From CALDUY01 sp046350255 (GTDB taxonomy: Bacteria; Planctomycetota; Planctomycetia; Gemmatales; Gemmataceae), in the NCBI GenBank assembly GCA_046350255.1, contig JAXMAV010000008.1, forward strand, positions 345,938 to 409,937: a stretch of 64,000 bases of DNA, read 5' to 3'. The first letter of the stretch is position 1. Every line of letters begins with the position of its first letter. A program made the translations under genes and the position numbers. Positions 1 to 9,002 of this stretch are shown here, one piece after another. The notes under the pieces are model-generated. The model worked only from the letters and a program-made list of their open reading frames with translations. It was not told the DNA's origin and did no database searches.

Positions 1-2019
1 TGCAGGTGATGGCCAGTTCGCTGTCTGCGGACCGCGAGAACGACCTCGACATCCTCTCGATGATTGGGCGCCAGTGCTGCAACGCCATCTCCCACATTCC
101 GTTTCTCCAGGTCACCGGGTCGGTGCGGGTCGGACGCATCAACGGCGAACTCGCCGCAGCCCACCCACGCCCAGCTCGAGGAAAGCGGGGACTGACCTGA
201 TCGTGTCCGGCACGCGCAAGGCGATCACCATGATCGAGGGCCGTGCGCGAGCTGCCCGAGGACATCGTCCTGAACGCCATCCTCGCGCATCAGCAGATCA
301 TCACCGTCTGCGACATGATCGAGGAGCGTGCCGGGTGTGCGGCTGCCCGAGAAGGTGGCCTGCTGCTGCCGGCCGTCAATCCGCTGATCGACCTGTTCCG
401 CCGCTTCTACGACGAGTCTGCTGCTGCTCACCCCGCAAGGCTGACCGCGCCGACCAGATCAAGGAGCGAAGGAGAAGGTGGTGGCCGAGTTCCCTGCCCG
501 CCGAGGGCAAGGAGCCGGAGTACATCCCCGCCCAGGTCTCCGCCGCCTTCTATGCCCTGAAGAACGCGTCGTCCGCGATCTGCTTCTCGATGGCAGTTGC
601 ATCGACGGCCGCAGCACTGGCAGATTCGCCCCATCTACTGCGAGGTCGGGCCCTCGCCGCACCCACGGCTCGGCCATCTTCCAGCGCGGCGAAACGCAGG
701 CCCTGGTGACCACCACCCTGGGCACCTCCAGCGATGAACAGCGCGTCGATGGTCTCACCGACGAGTACGCCAAGAAGTTCATGCTCGACTACAACTTCCC
801 GCCGTACTCCGTCGGCGAATGCAAGCCGATTCGTGGGCCCGGTCGGCGCGAGATCGGCCACGGCGCCCTCGCCGAACGCTCACTCAAGGCCGTCATCCCC
901 ACGCCCGACAAGTTCCCCTACACCATCCGCGTCGTCTCGGACATCACCGAGTCGAACGGCTCGTCCAGCATGGCCTCGGTCTGCGGCGGCACCTTGTCGC
1001 TGATGGACGCCGGCGTGCCGATCACGCATCCCGTGGCCGGCATCTCCATCGGCCTGGCCAAGGATGGCGACCGCTGGACCCTCCTCACCGACATCATGGG
1101 TGACGAGGATCACTTCGGTGACATGGACTTCAAGGTGGCCGGCACCGGTCTGGGCATCACCGGCATCCAGCTCGATCTGAAGATCGACGGCATCGACGAG
1201 GCCATCGTCAAGGCGACCCTCGAGCAGGCGCGCGACGCCCGCCGCGAGATCCTCAAGTCCATGCTGCAGAGTCTTCGCCAGCCGCGCGAGGAGATCAGCA
1301 AGTTCGCGCCCCGGCTGCTCACTCTCCAGATCAACCCCGAGAAGATCGGCCTGCTCATCGGCCCGGGTGGCAAGACCATCAAGGGCATCCAGGAATCGAC
1401 CGGCGCCAAGATCGACATCGAGGACGACGGCACCGTCTACATCTCGCACAACGAGTCCGCCGGCGCCGAGTCGGCTCGCGCCAAGGTCGAGGCCCTCACC
1501 GAGGAGGTCCGCGTTGGCAAGGTCTACGATGGCAAGGTGACCTCGATCAAGGACTTCGGCGCCTTCATCGAGATCGTCCCCGGACGCGATGGCCTGTGCC
1601 ACATCAGCGAACTCGACGACAAGTACGTCGGCCGCGTTGACGAGGTCGTCAAGGTCGGCGACAAGCTGCAAGTCAAGGTCATCGCCATCGATGAACACGA
1701 CCGCATCAAGCTCTCGCGCAAGGTACTCATCCGTGAGGCCGCCGGCCTGAGCAACCCGCCCGCGGGTGCCCCGGCTACCGGGGGAGACCGCCCCGAACGC
1801 AGCGACCGTCCCGAGCGCGGCGACCGTGGCGGCGAACGTCGTGACCGTGGTGGCGACCGCGGCGGACGGGGCCGGGGCGACCGTGGCGGCGATCGCGGCG
1901 GTGAACGTCGTGATCGCGGCGGCGATCGCGGTGGTGACCGTGGCGGCGATCGCGGTGGCGACCGTCCGAGTGCGCCTCCCTCCGAGGAGCGTCTGCCGCC
2001 GGAAGACCTCGTCGATTGA
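1..2019 (+). CDS. pnp: Polynucleotide phosphorylase, partial, 5' part frameshifted
   Basis: 3'-5' phosphorolytic exoribonuclease of the RNA degradation machinery. The N-terminal part is missing beyond the window edge. Recognisable PNPase segments (MASSLSADRENDLDIL, RVGRINGEL, RELPEDIVLNAIL, PAVNPLIDLF) lie in alternating frames between about 6 and 660, so roughly ten single-base frame changes are needed to read through. From about 661 to the stop the frame is clean: second RNase PH core (GSAIFQRGETQALVTT, GDMDFKVAGT), KH domain (IGLLIGPGGKTIKGIQ), S1 domain (GKVTSIKDFGAFIEI) and a Gly-Arg-Asp-rich tail of about 70 residues. The longest single ORF starts at 478, but that start is not biological. 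The frame changes look like base-calling or assembly errors at a contig end, because the rest of the gene is intact. Family identity is certain; the 5' reading is not. Confidence 0.9.
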
Positions 2020-2041
2020 ACTTCTTCCTCGTAGATGAGCA

Positions 2042-2084
2042 GGGCGCGAGTCTTTCTGTGCTTCCAGCAGAAGGGCTCGCGCCC
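2042..2084 (+). terminator. Hairpin downstream of pnp, possible terminator
   Basis: GGGCGCGAG (2042-2050) is the exact reverse complement of CTCGCGCCC (2076-2084). The 25-base loop has a second short pairing (TTCTG with CAGAA). It lies 22 bases after the pnp stop and 39 bases before the next start. There is no strong T run after the stem, so this could also be an mRNA-stabilising element. Confidence 0.45.
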
Positions 2085-2123
2085 CTGGCTCGTCGATGGT
2101 CCCTCTAGGCGAGGAGACGCACC

Positions 2124-3674
2124 ATGTCCCATCCGCAGGACAATGAGCTGGCGGAAGTCGCCGGTGGCTTTATCCACGACCTGAAGAACCACCTCAGCAC
2201 GCTGACTCTCAACCTGCAGCTGCTGACGGAGGATCTTGAGGAGCCGCAATCGCCCCGCGAGCGCCGCGCGCTGGATCGCACCGAGCGTCTCCGCACCGAG
2301 TGTCAGCGACTCATCGACATCTCGAACGACTTCCTGCGCTTTGCTCGCGTCAAGGAACTGGCCCGGGTGCCGACCGACCTGTCCGCCTTCGTCGATGAGA
2401 TGATCGACTTCTACGGCCCCATGGCACGGACCCAGGGCATCGAGATCAAGAGCTACCTGCAGCCCGGCCTGCCGTCCGTGCTCGTCGATCGCGAGCTGTT
2501 CAAGCAGGCGCTGTTGAACCTGCTCCTCAACGCGCAGCAGGCGATGCCGCGCGGCGGTGAGATCACCTTGCAGGCCAGCGTCGAGGCCGATGGCCTGGCC
2601 CTGAGTGTCATCGACACCGGCAAGGGAATGTCGGCTGAGGTGCTGGCCCGCGCCTTCCGTCCCTTCTACTCGACGCGCGAGGGTGGTACAGGTCTCGGCC
2701 TGCCCACCACAAAGAAGATCGTCGAGGCGCACGGCGGCAGTCTCACCGCCGAGAGCGCCCCGGGCAAGGGGACGCGCTTCACACTGCGTTTACCCCTCAG
2801 CACACCGCGCCCGGGATCGTCTCCCCTGTGCGTGCTCGACGGCGTCCGCATGCCCCTGGCCGAGGCGCGCGTGGCCGCCCTCGACCGTGGCTTCCTCTTC
2901 GGCGATGGCATCTACGAGGTGCTGCGCATCTACCGCGGGCGTCCCTGGCTCGAAGAAGACCACTTCGCCCGGCTGGCTCGCAGTCTCGACGCCATCGGCA
3001 TTCGCGGGGTGGATGTCGAACGACTTCGCCGACAGATGAACGAGACCATTGCCGCAGGCGCGTTTCGCGAGGCGATCGTCTACATGCAGGTGACGCGCGG
3101 CGTTGCTCCCCGGGCACACGCCTTCCCCGCTGGCGCGAAACCCACCGAGCTACTCTGGGTGCAGGAGATCGGCGACCCCTACGTCCGCCAGCGTGAGACC
3201 GGCGTGGCCGTGACGCTCCAGCCGGACCTGCGCTGGCGCCGCTGCGACGTCAAATCGATCAACCTGCTGGGCAACGTGCTGGCCAACCAGGCCGCCAAGG
3301 AGGCCGGGTGCGCCGAGGCGGTCCTCTACCTGCCGGATGGCACGCTCACCGAGGCCAGTCACTCCAGCTTCTTTGGCGTCGTCGGCGGGGTGATTCGCAC
3401 GACTGAGGATGGCCCAGGCATTCTTCCGGGAGTGACCCGCAAGCTGATCCTCGAGCTGGCCGCCCGGGTGGGAGTGCCGGTGGAATGCCGGTCGCTGCAC
3501 CGCGATGAGCTACCCAGGGTGGGCGAACTGTTCCTGACGGGCACCTCGATGGAGGTCTGCCCGGTGGTGACCGTGGATGGCCGGCCGGTGGGCGACGGCA
3601 AGCCGGGTCCGGTGACACGACAACTGCAGGCGGCCTACGCAGAGAAGTTGCGCGAGTTTCTCGGCTCCGAGTAA
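2124..3674 (+). CDS. Histidine kinase fused in frame to D-amino-acid aminotransferase
   Basis: One open frame of 516 codons holds two complete proteins. Residues 1-230 form a small sensor kinase core without sensor domain or transmembrane segment: H-box FIHDLKNHL, N-box LLNLLLNAQQAM, G1 DTGKGM, F/G2 region FRPFYSTREGGTGLGL. Residues 235-516 match PLP fold-type IV D-amino-acid transaminase: RGFLFGDGIYEVLR, MQVTRGVAPRAHAFP, the catalytic Lys in DVKSINLLGNVLA, and GTSMEVCPV near the end. The junction (LPLSTPRPGSSPLCVLDG, around 2795-2840) has no stop, linker or obvious internal start; the first Met in the aminotransferase part, at 2851, lies slightly inside the fold. This may be a real fusion or two adjacent genes joined by a sequence error. 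Both domain identities are secure; the joined state is uncertain. Confidence 0.8.
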   Translation: MSHPQDNELAEVAGGFIHDLKNHLSTLTLNLQLLTEDLEEPQSPRERRALDRTERLRTECQRLIDISNDFLRFARVKELARVPTDLSAFVDEMIDFYGPMARTQGIEIKSYLQPGLPSVLVDRELFKQALLNLLLNAQQAMPRGGEITLQASVEADGLALSVIDTGKGMSAEVLARAFRPFYSTREGGTGLGLPTTKKIVEAHGGSLTAESAPGKGTRFTLRLPLSTPRPGSSPLCVLDGVRMPLAEARVAALDRGFLFGDGIYEVLRIYRGRPWLEEDHFARLARSLDAIGIRGVDVERLRRQMNETIAAGAFREAIVYMQVTRGVAPRAHAFPAGAKPTELLWVQEIGDPYVRQRETGVAVTLQPDLRWRRCDVKSINLLGNVLANQAAKEAGCAEAVLYLPDGTLTEASHSSFFGVVGGVIRTTEDGPGILPGVTRKLILELAARVGVPVECRSLHRDELPRVGELFLTGTSMEVCPVVTVDGRPVGDGKPGPVTRQLQAAYAEKLREFLGSE

Positions 3675-3692
3675 CCCTGGGAGAGTCACCCC

Positions 3693-4259
3693 ATGGCGCG
3701 CGAGCGGAAACGAGCCACCCTGGAAGGCAAGGACGACGTCTATATCGTCGATGGCCGGGTGATCCACCCCGACCTCGACACGCCGCTGCGCTACATCGGC
3801 GGTGGTGGGGTGACCATCGGGTTGAGCCTCGCCGGGCTGGCGGTCATCGCCCGGATGCCGCTGCTGATTCTCAAGGGCCGGCTCATCGCCTTCGCCCTGC
3901 TGGGGCTGATCTCTCTGGTCGGTGGCGTGGGAGTCTTCTTTGGGTTGGTCCTGCGCAACCGTCGGCTGATCGTCGGTGAGGATCGCCTGCAACTGGTGGG
4001 AGCGGGCGGGCGCGTGCTGGGGCAGCTTCCCTACGATAACATCCTCGACATGCACATGGGCGTGGAGACCAGCGTCGAGATCACCCTGGACACCACGCGA
4101 CGGCGGGATACCTGGTGGCCCCGCTGGGAGGATCGCGACTGCGACGTGCGCATCAAGCCCACCGTGGAAAGCGATGCCACCGCGTTGCGGCTCTACCTTC
4201 GGGATGCGCTGCGCGAGTACCGTCACCGACATGGCGGCCCGGCATGGCAGCGGGATTGA
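3693..4259 (+). CDS. Two-helix membrane protein with PH-like C-terminal region, unknown function
   Basis: 188 residues. A short charged N-terminus is followed by two hydrophobic helices (about residues 33-57 and 62-88), then RNRRLIVGEDRLQLVG, which resembles the start of a bacterial PH-like domain on a membrane anchor. The C-terminal half is beta-rich and ends in a basic helix. The start is supported by GGGAGAG about eight bases upstream. It sits 18 bases after the kinase-aminotransferase gene and may be co-transcribed with it. No function can be assigned. Confidence 0.7.
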   Translation: MARERKRATLEGKDDVYIVDGRVIHPDLDTPLRYIGGGGVTIGLSLAGLAVIARMPLLILKGRLIAFALLGLISLVGGVGVFFGLVLRNRRLIVGEDRLQLVGAGGRVLGQLPYDNILDMHMGVETSVEITLDTTRRRDTWWPRWEDRDCDVRIKPTVESDATALRLYLRDALREYRHRHGGPAWQRD

Positions 4260-4329
4260 CGGCACGGCCGGCACATGGTGAGAATTGGCTCACTCCTTGC
4301 GGCATAAGATGATCAGGGAGGATGGTGCC

Positions 4330-7300
4330 GTGGCCGAGACGCTTGTGGGGCCCTCGTCGTTGACCGAACTGACCGACCTTGTCGCCCGGGGCGACGAGCT
4401 GGGTGCGGTGCTGGCTGCCCTGGAGCAGGGACTCAGCGCCACGGTCGATGGCGCCTGGGCCTCGTCGGCAGCGCTGGTGGCCGCGGCAGTGGCTCGCCGG
4501 GCCGCTCATCCGGTCCTGGTGGTGGTCGCCCATCCGCGCGAGCTGGATAGCTGGGCCGCCGACCTGCACAGCTTCTCCGGCATCGAACCCGCCGTGTTCC
4601 GTGCCTGGGATAGCCTGCCCGGCGAGGGACCGCAGGGCGACATCGCCGGCCAGCGCCTGCGCCTGCTCCGCGCCCTGGAGGGCCCCACGCCGCCCCGGTT
4701 GATCATCACCACCTTTCAGGCACTGATTCAGCCCGTCCCCGATCGCGCTGCCCTGGCCCAGCGCCGTCGCGCGGTCCAGGTCGGCGCCGAGATCGACCTG
4801 GAAGAGCTGGCCCGCTGGCTGGTGGCCCAGGGCTACGAATCGGTCGAGGCCGTCGAACTACCCGGCGAATTCTCCCGGCGCGGCGGCATCCTCGATGTCT
4901 ATTCGCTCGATGCCGAGGCACCCGTCCGCATCGAGCTGTTCGGCGATGAGATCGAATCAATCCGCCAGTTCGCCCCCGGCACCCAGCGTTCGCTGGGGAC
5001 ACTTGACCGGGCCGAGATCACCGCCCTGTCGGGCCTCGGTTCCGACGCCGCCGCACGCGAGCAGGTAGCCCTGACCGGACACGCCACCGACTATCTTCCT
5101 GCCGGGTCGTCCGTGGTGCTGGTCGAGGTAGAGGAACTGGTGGAGCAGGGGCGCAACTACCACGACCGCCTGACCGACTCGACCGGCCTGTTTCGCGTCG
5201 AGGGGGTGATGGCGCAGCTGGTGCGGTTTCCCAGCCTGCGCGTCGCCGCGCTGCCCAGCCCGGGGATGGAAGCGCAGGCGCATCTGCGCGTCGAATCGGT
5301 CGAGCGGCTGTCCGGCGATGTCAAACGCATCCGGGAGGAACTAGACACCGTCGCCGCCCAGGACGCCGTGCTGATCGCCTGCGAGAACGAGGCGGAGTGC
5401 CATCGTCTGGGTGAAGTGTTGCTGGCCGGCAAGCTCGCCCAGGCCGACCGCCTGCGCCTGGTGACCGGGCATGTCCGGGCCGGCTTCCGTCTGATCGACC
5501 GGGCGGGCAACACCGTCGTGCTGGGCGGGCAGGAACTGTTCCACCGCGACGACAGCCGGCCGCTCATGCCGCGCCGCCGTCTCGAATCGCGCGCCATCGA
5601 TAGCTTCATCGAGCTGGCCGAGGGCGACCTGGTGGTGCATGTCAGCCATGGCATCGGGCGCTACCGCGGCATGCAGATGCTGGAGAAGGAGAGCGGTAAG
5701 GGCGGCACCCACGTCGAGGAGCACCTGGTTCTCGAGTTCCGCGACGCGGTGAAACTCTACGTGCCCGCGTCGAAGATCGACCTGGTGCAGAAGTACGTCG
5801 GCGGCGCACGTACGGAGCCCGAGCTGTCGAAGCTGGGCGGCACGGCATGGCAATCGAAGAAGGAGAAGGTGCAAACGGCCGTCATGGACATGGCGGCCGA
5901 CATGCTGCAGTTGCAGGCGCTGCGCGAGTCGCAGCCGGGGTCCGCCTTTCCTCCCGACACCGACTGGCAGCGCGAGTTCGAGGCTGCCTTTCCTTACCAG
6001 GAAACGCCCGACCAGTTGACCAGCCTGACCGAGATCAAGGCCGACATGCAGCGACCCCGACCAATGGATCGCCTCCTGTGCGGCGACGTGGGCTACGGCA
6101 AGACCGAACTCGCCATCCGCGCCGCCTTCAAGGCCATCGACAACGGCGTGCAGGTCGCCATCCTCGTGCCCACCACCGTGCTTGCCGAGCAACACTTCCG
6201 CACCTTCCGCCAGCGCCTCGCCGAGTATCCCTTCGTGGTGGAATCGCTCAACCGGTTCCGCACCAGCGGCGAGCAGAAGCGCATCATCGAACGGCTGTCC
6301 ACGGGCGGCGTCGACATCATCATCGGCACGCATCGACTCCTGAGCCAGGATGTGCAGTTCAAGGAACTGGGGCTGGTGGTCATCGACGAGGAGCAGCGCT
6401 TCGGCGTCGAGCACAAGGAACGCCTAAAGAAGCTCCGCGCCCAGGTCGATGTGCTGACGCTCACCGCCACCCCCATTCCCCGCACGCTGCATCTGTCGCT
6501 GCTCGGCATCCGCGATATCTCGAATCTGGAAACTCCGCCACCGGATCGGCTGGCGATCGAAACGCGCATCGTTCGCTTCGATACCGAGCTGATTCGCCAG
6601 GCGATCCTGCGCGAGCTGAACCGCGAGGGGCAGGTCTACTTCGTCCACAACCGGGTGCACGACATCGAGGAGGTGCGCGACCGGTTGTACAAGATCGTGC
6701 CCGAGGTGAAGATCGCCGTGGTGCATGGCCAGATGCCCGAAAGCCAGTTAGAGCGCGGCATGACGCGCTTCGTGCGGCGCGAGGTGGACATTCTGCTGGC
6801 CACGACGATCATCGAGAGCGGCCTGGACATTCCCAACGCGAACACCATGTTCATCAACGAGGCCGACACCTACGGCCTGGCCGACCTGCACCAGCTGCGC
6901 GGCCGGGTGGGGCGCTATCGCAACCGCGCCTACTGCTATCTTCTGCTCGATGGCCGGCGTCAGGTGAGTCCCGCAGCGGCCAAGCGACTCAAGGCGATGG
7001 AGGAGTTCACCTCGCTCGGCGCTGGCTTCAAGATCGCCCTGCGCGACCTGGAGATCCGCGGTGCCGGCAACATCCTCGGCAACGAACAGTCTGGCCACAT
7101 CGCCGCCGTCGGCTACGAGCTGTACTGTCAGCTGCTCGAAAACGCCGTCCGTCTGATGAATCGCCAACCGCTGCGAACCCCCGTCGAGGTCAACGTCAAC
7201 CTGCCCATCGAGGCCTACCTGCCGCGCGATTACGCAGCTGGCCAGAAGGTCCGCATCGAGGTCTACCGCCGCCTCGCCCGTGTTCGCACCCTCGACCGGC

Positions 7301-7641
7301 TCGACGAGTTTCGCGCCGAGCTACGCGATCGCTTCGGCCCCGTTCCGGAGGTCGCCGAGTGGTTGCTCCGCCTGCAGGAGCTGCGCATCCTGGCCACCGG
7401 CTGGCGCATCGCCGACATCCACCTTGAAGGTCCGCCGGAGGGACTCACCACTGGCGCCACCTATCTGGTGTTCGGATACAAGGGCGCGCGCAAGATCAAG
7501 GAGCTGGCCGCGCGCGAACCCGAGTTGCGTGTCGTGGACGACCGCAGCGCCTACTTCAAGCTAAGCGAGAAGGAACTGGACGCCGAGTCGCTCTACACCA
7601 TCGTTCGCCAGCTGCTGCGCGAATCGGCGTCGGTGTCCTGA
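4330..7641 (+). CDS. mfd: Transcription-repair coupling factor Mfd
   Basis: DNA translocase that removes stalled RNA polymerase and recruits UvrA for nucleotide excision repair. About 1103 residues, normal for the family. The N-terminal third is the UvrB-like module (PVLVVVAHPRELDSWAADL, GEFSRRGGILDVY). The CarD-like RNA-polymerase-interacting domain has VVHVSHGIGRYRGMQ. The translocase motifs follow: Walker A GDVGYGKTE, DEEQ box VVIDEEQRFGVEHKE, TLTATPIPRTLHLSLLG, and the TRG-type region ending in ESGLDIPNANTM and QLRGRVGR. The C-terminal TRCF domain includes VRIEVYRRLARV. I chose GTG at 4330 because AGGGAGG lies about eight bases upstream; the frame stays open to a TTG at 4285 and an ATG at 4309, both less well placed. 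Confidence 0.95.
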   Translation: MAETLVGPSSLTELTDLVARGDELGAVLAALEQGLSATVDGAWASSAALVAAAVARRAAHPVLVVVAHPRELDSWAADLHSFSGIEPAVFRAWDSLPGEGPQGDIAGQRLRLLRALEGPTPPRLIITTFQALIQPVPDRAALAQRRRAVQVGAEIDLEELARWLVAQGYESVEAVELPGEFSRRGGILDVYSLDAEAPVRIELFGDEIESIRQFAPGTQRSLGTLDRAEITALSGLGSDAAAREQVALTGHATDYLPAGSSVVLVEVEELVEQGRNYHDRLTDSTGLFRVEGVMAQLVRFPSLRVAALPSPGMEAQAHLRVESVERLSGDVKRIREELDTVAAQDAVLIACENEAECHRLGEVLLAGKLAQADRLRLVTGHVRAGFRLIDRAGNTVVLGGQELFHRDDSRPLMPRRRLESRAIDSFIELAEGDLVVHVSHGIGRYRGMQMLEKESGKGGTHVEEHLVLEFRDAVKLYVPASKIDLVQKYVGGARTEPELSKLGGTAWQSKKEKVQTAVMDMAADMLQLQALRESQPGSAFPPDTDWQREFEAAFPYQETPDQLTSLTEIKADMQRPRPMDRLLCGDVGYGKTELAIRAAFKAIDNGVQVAILVPTTVLAEQHFRTFRQRLAEYPFVVESLNRFRTSGEQKRIIERLSTGGVDIIIGTHRLLSQDVQFKELGLVVIDEEQRFGVEHKERLKKLRAQVDVLTLTATPIPRTLHLSLLGIRDISNLETPPPDRLAIETRIVRFDTELIRQAILRELNREGQVYFVHNRVHDIEEVRDRLYKIVPEVKIAVVHGQMPESQLERGMTRFVRREVDILLATTIIESGLDIPNANTMFINEADTYGLADLHQLRGRVGRYRNRAYCYLLLDGRRQVSPAAAKRLKAMEEFTSLGAGFKIALRDLEIRGAGNILGNEQSGHIAAVGYELYCQLLENAVRLMNRQPLRTPVEVNVNLPIEAYLPRDYAAGQKVRIEVYRRLARVRTLDRLDEFRAELRDRFGPVPEVAEWLLRLQELRILATGWRIADIHLEGPPEGLTTGATYLVFGYKGARKIKELAAREPELRVVDDRSAYFKLSEKELDAESLYTIVRQLLRESASVS

Positions 7642-7647
7642 GGGTGC

Positions 7648-8967
7648 TTACTTCTGCACCGTCAGCTTCCACACGTCGCTTTCCATGTTGTTCCCCGCCA
7701 CCATCCACAACGCGCCATCGTGGACGTAGACACTACCTGCGTGGCGCGGCTTCCACGGCGTCTTCACCTCATACCAGTTGACCCCATCGGCGGAGTACCA
7801 CACGTCGTTGCGATTGCCTCCCGGCACAGCGTAGCCTTCCAGCACCCACAGACGTTCGTCGAAGACCGCCACCTCGTGATACTGACGCGGATGCCAGGGT
7901 GCCTGGGCCGTGTGCTGCTGCCAGGTGACGCCATCGGCGCTGCTCCAGACATCGTTGTAGAAGTTGCGCGTCGGTATCTTGGGCGTGTCGTAGGTGCCGC
8001 CACCCAGCACCCAGAGCCGATCCTTGAACACAGCGCTGCCACCGATCATGCCGCGCGCCGACCAGTACGGCTCGCGGGGCTTGATCTGCTCCCAGGTGAC
8101 GCCGTCAGCCGAGGTCCAGATGTCCCGATAGAAGCGCTCCTCGCTCCGGGCGATCTGGGGGACCGTCTGGCCCCCCACCACCCAGATGCGATCACGGAAC
8201 GCCGCCGTGTAGTGCAGCGCACGCGGCCCCCAGGGTACGGGTTTGCCGGCGTTCGCCAGCGTCCACTTCTTGCCGTCGGTCGAGTGCCACACATCGGAGT
8301 GGTAATGTCCCTGGTTGACGTCGCCGCCTACGATCCACATGCGATCCCGATGCACGACATAGCCTGCCGTGTGTCGGCCTTCCCAGTCGCGGGTGGGGTC
8401 GAAGCTGCGATCGAGGAAGGTGTTCGGCTTGTCGAGCGTCCAGGTCAGACCATCGCGCGAACTCCACACCTCGTTGTTGCAGATGCGCGGGAAGTGCTTG
8501 CGGTCGCCGGGATTCCATCCGCCCAGAAACCACATCTTCCCCTGGTAGACCAGCGCCCCCGCGCCGTCGCGCGGTGCGAACGGCGCCTTCGCCGTCACCC
8601 GGGTCCAGGTATAGTTCCGTTCCTGCGACGGCGTGACCGTCACCGATTTGCTGCTGTGGTGCGTCCCACCGATGGTCAGGCGCAGCAGGAGTTGGGCGCC
8701 GACGGGGCCGGATACCTTCCACAGAGTTTTCCCCGCGCTGATGGGCGCCTTGCCCAGGTCGCTCCAGCGCTTGCCACCATCGCTCGAAAGGCCGACGATC
8801 ACCTCTCCGGTACCACCCTTCGGCACATTCCAGGTGATGGCGTGGGTGCTGCCCACACTCCAGCGTTCGCCGCCAGCGGGAGATAGCAGTGACGCAGGCG
8901 GGGGATCGCGCCCCTCGACGAGCAGCGCAGGGAGTAACAGCAAGGCAAGGAGTAGCATCAGGCGCAT
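7648..8967 (-). CDS. Secreted kelch/galactose-oxidase-like propeller protein
   Basis: About 439 residues. A signal peptide (MRLMLLLALLLLPALLVEG) is followed by an Ig-like domain of roughly 100 residues similar to Kre9/KNH-type domains (SPAGGERWSVGSTHAITWN). Then come five or six repeats with the recurring pattern DRxWVxGG ... DVWxSxDGxxW, as in kelch-type beta-propellers. The start at 8967 is chosen because it begins the signal peptide and has GAGG about eight bases upstream; an upstream Met in the same frame would put charged residues before it. The gene converges on mfd with a six-base gap. It is probably an exported binding protein; ligand unknown. Confidence 0.8.
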   Translation of the reverse strand: MRLMLLLALLLLPALLVEGRDPPPASLLSPAGGERWSVGSTHAITWNVPKGGTGEVIVGLSSDGGKRWSDLGKAPISAGKTLWKVSGPVGAQLLLRLTIGGTHHSSKSVTVTPSQERNYTWTRVTAKAPFAPRDGAGALVYQGKMWFLGGWNPGDRKHFPRICNNEVWSSRDGLTWTLDKPNTFLDRSFDPTRDWEGRHTAGYVVHRDRMWIVGGDVNQGHYHSDVWHSTDGKKWTLANAGKPVPWGPRALHYTAAFRDRIWVVGGQTVPQIARSEERFYRDIWTSADGVTWEQIKPREPYWSARGMIGGSAVFKDRLWVLGGGTYDTPKIPTRNFYNDVWSSADGVTWQQHTAQAPWHPRQYHEVAVFDERLWVLEGYAVPGGNRNDVWYSADGVNWYEVKTPWKPRHAGSVYVHDGALWMVAGNNMESDVWKLTVQK

Positions 8968-9002
8968 GATCCGATCCTCAGGCCGGGAGGGCAGAGAGGA
9001 TC

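Noticed and set aside
1780..1980. Short tandem repeats as a possible CRISPR or satellite
   Set aside because: The repeat is in frame and encodes the Gly-Arg-Asp tail of PNPase; there are no unique spacers.
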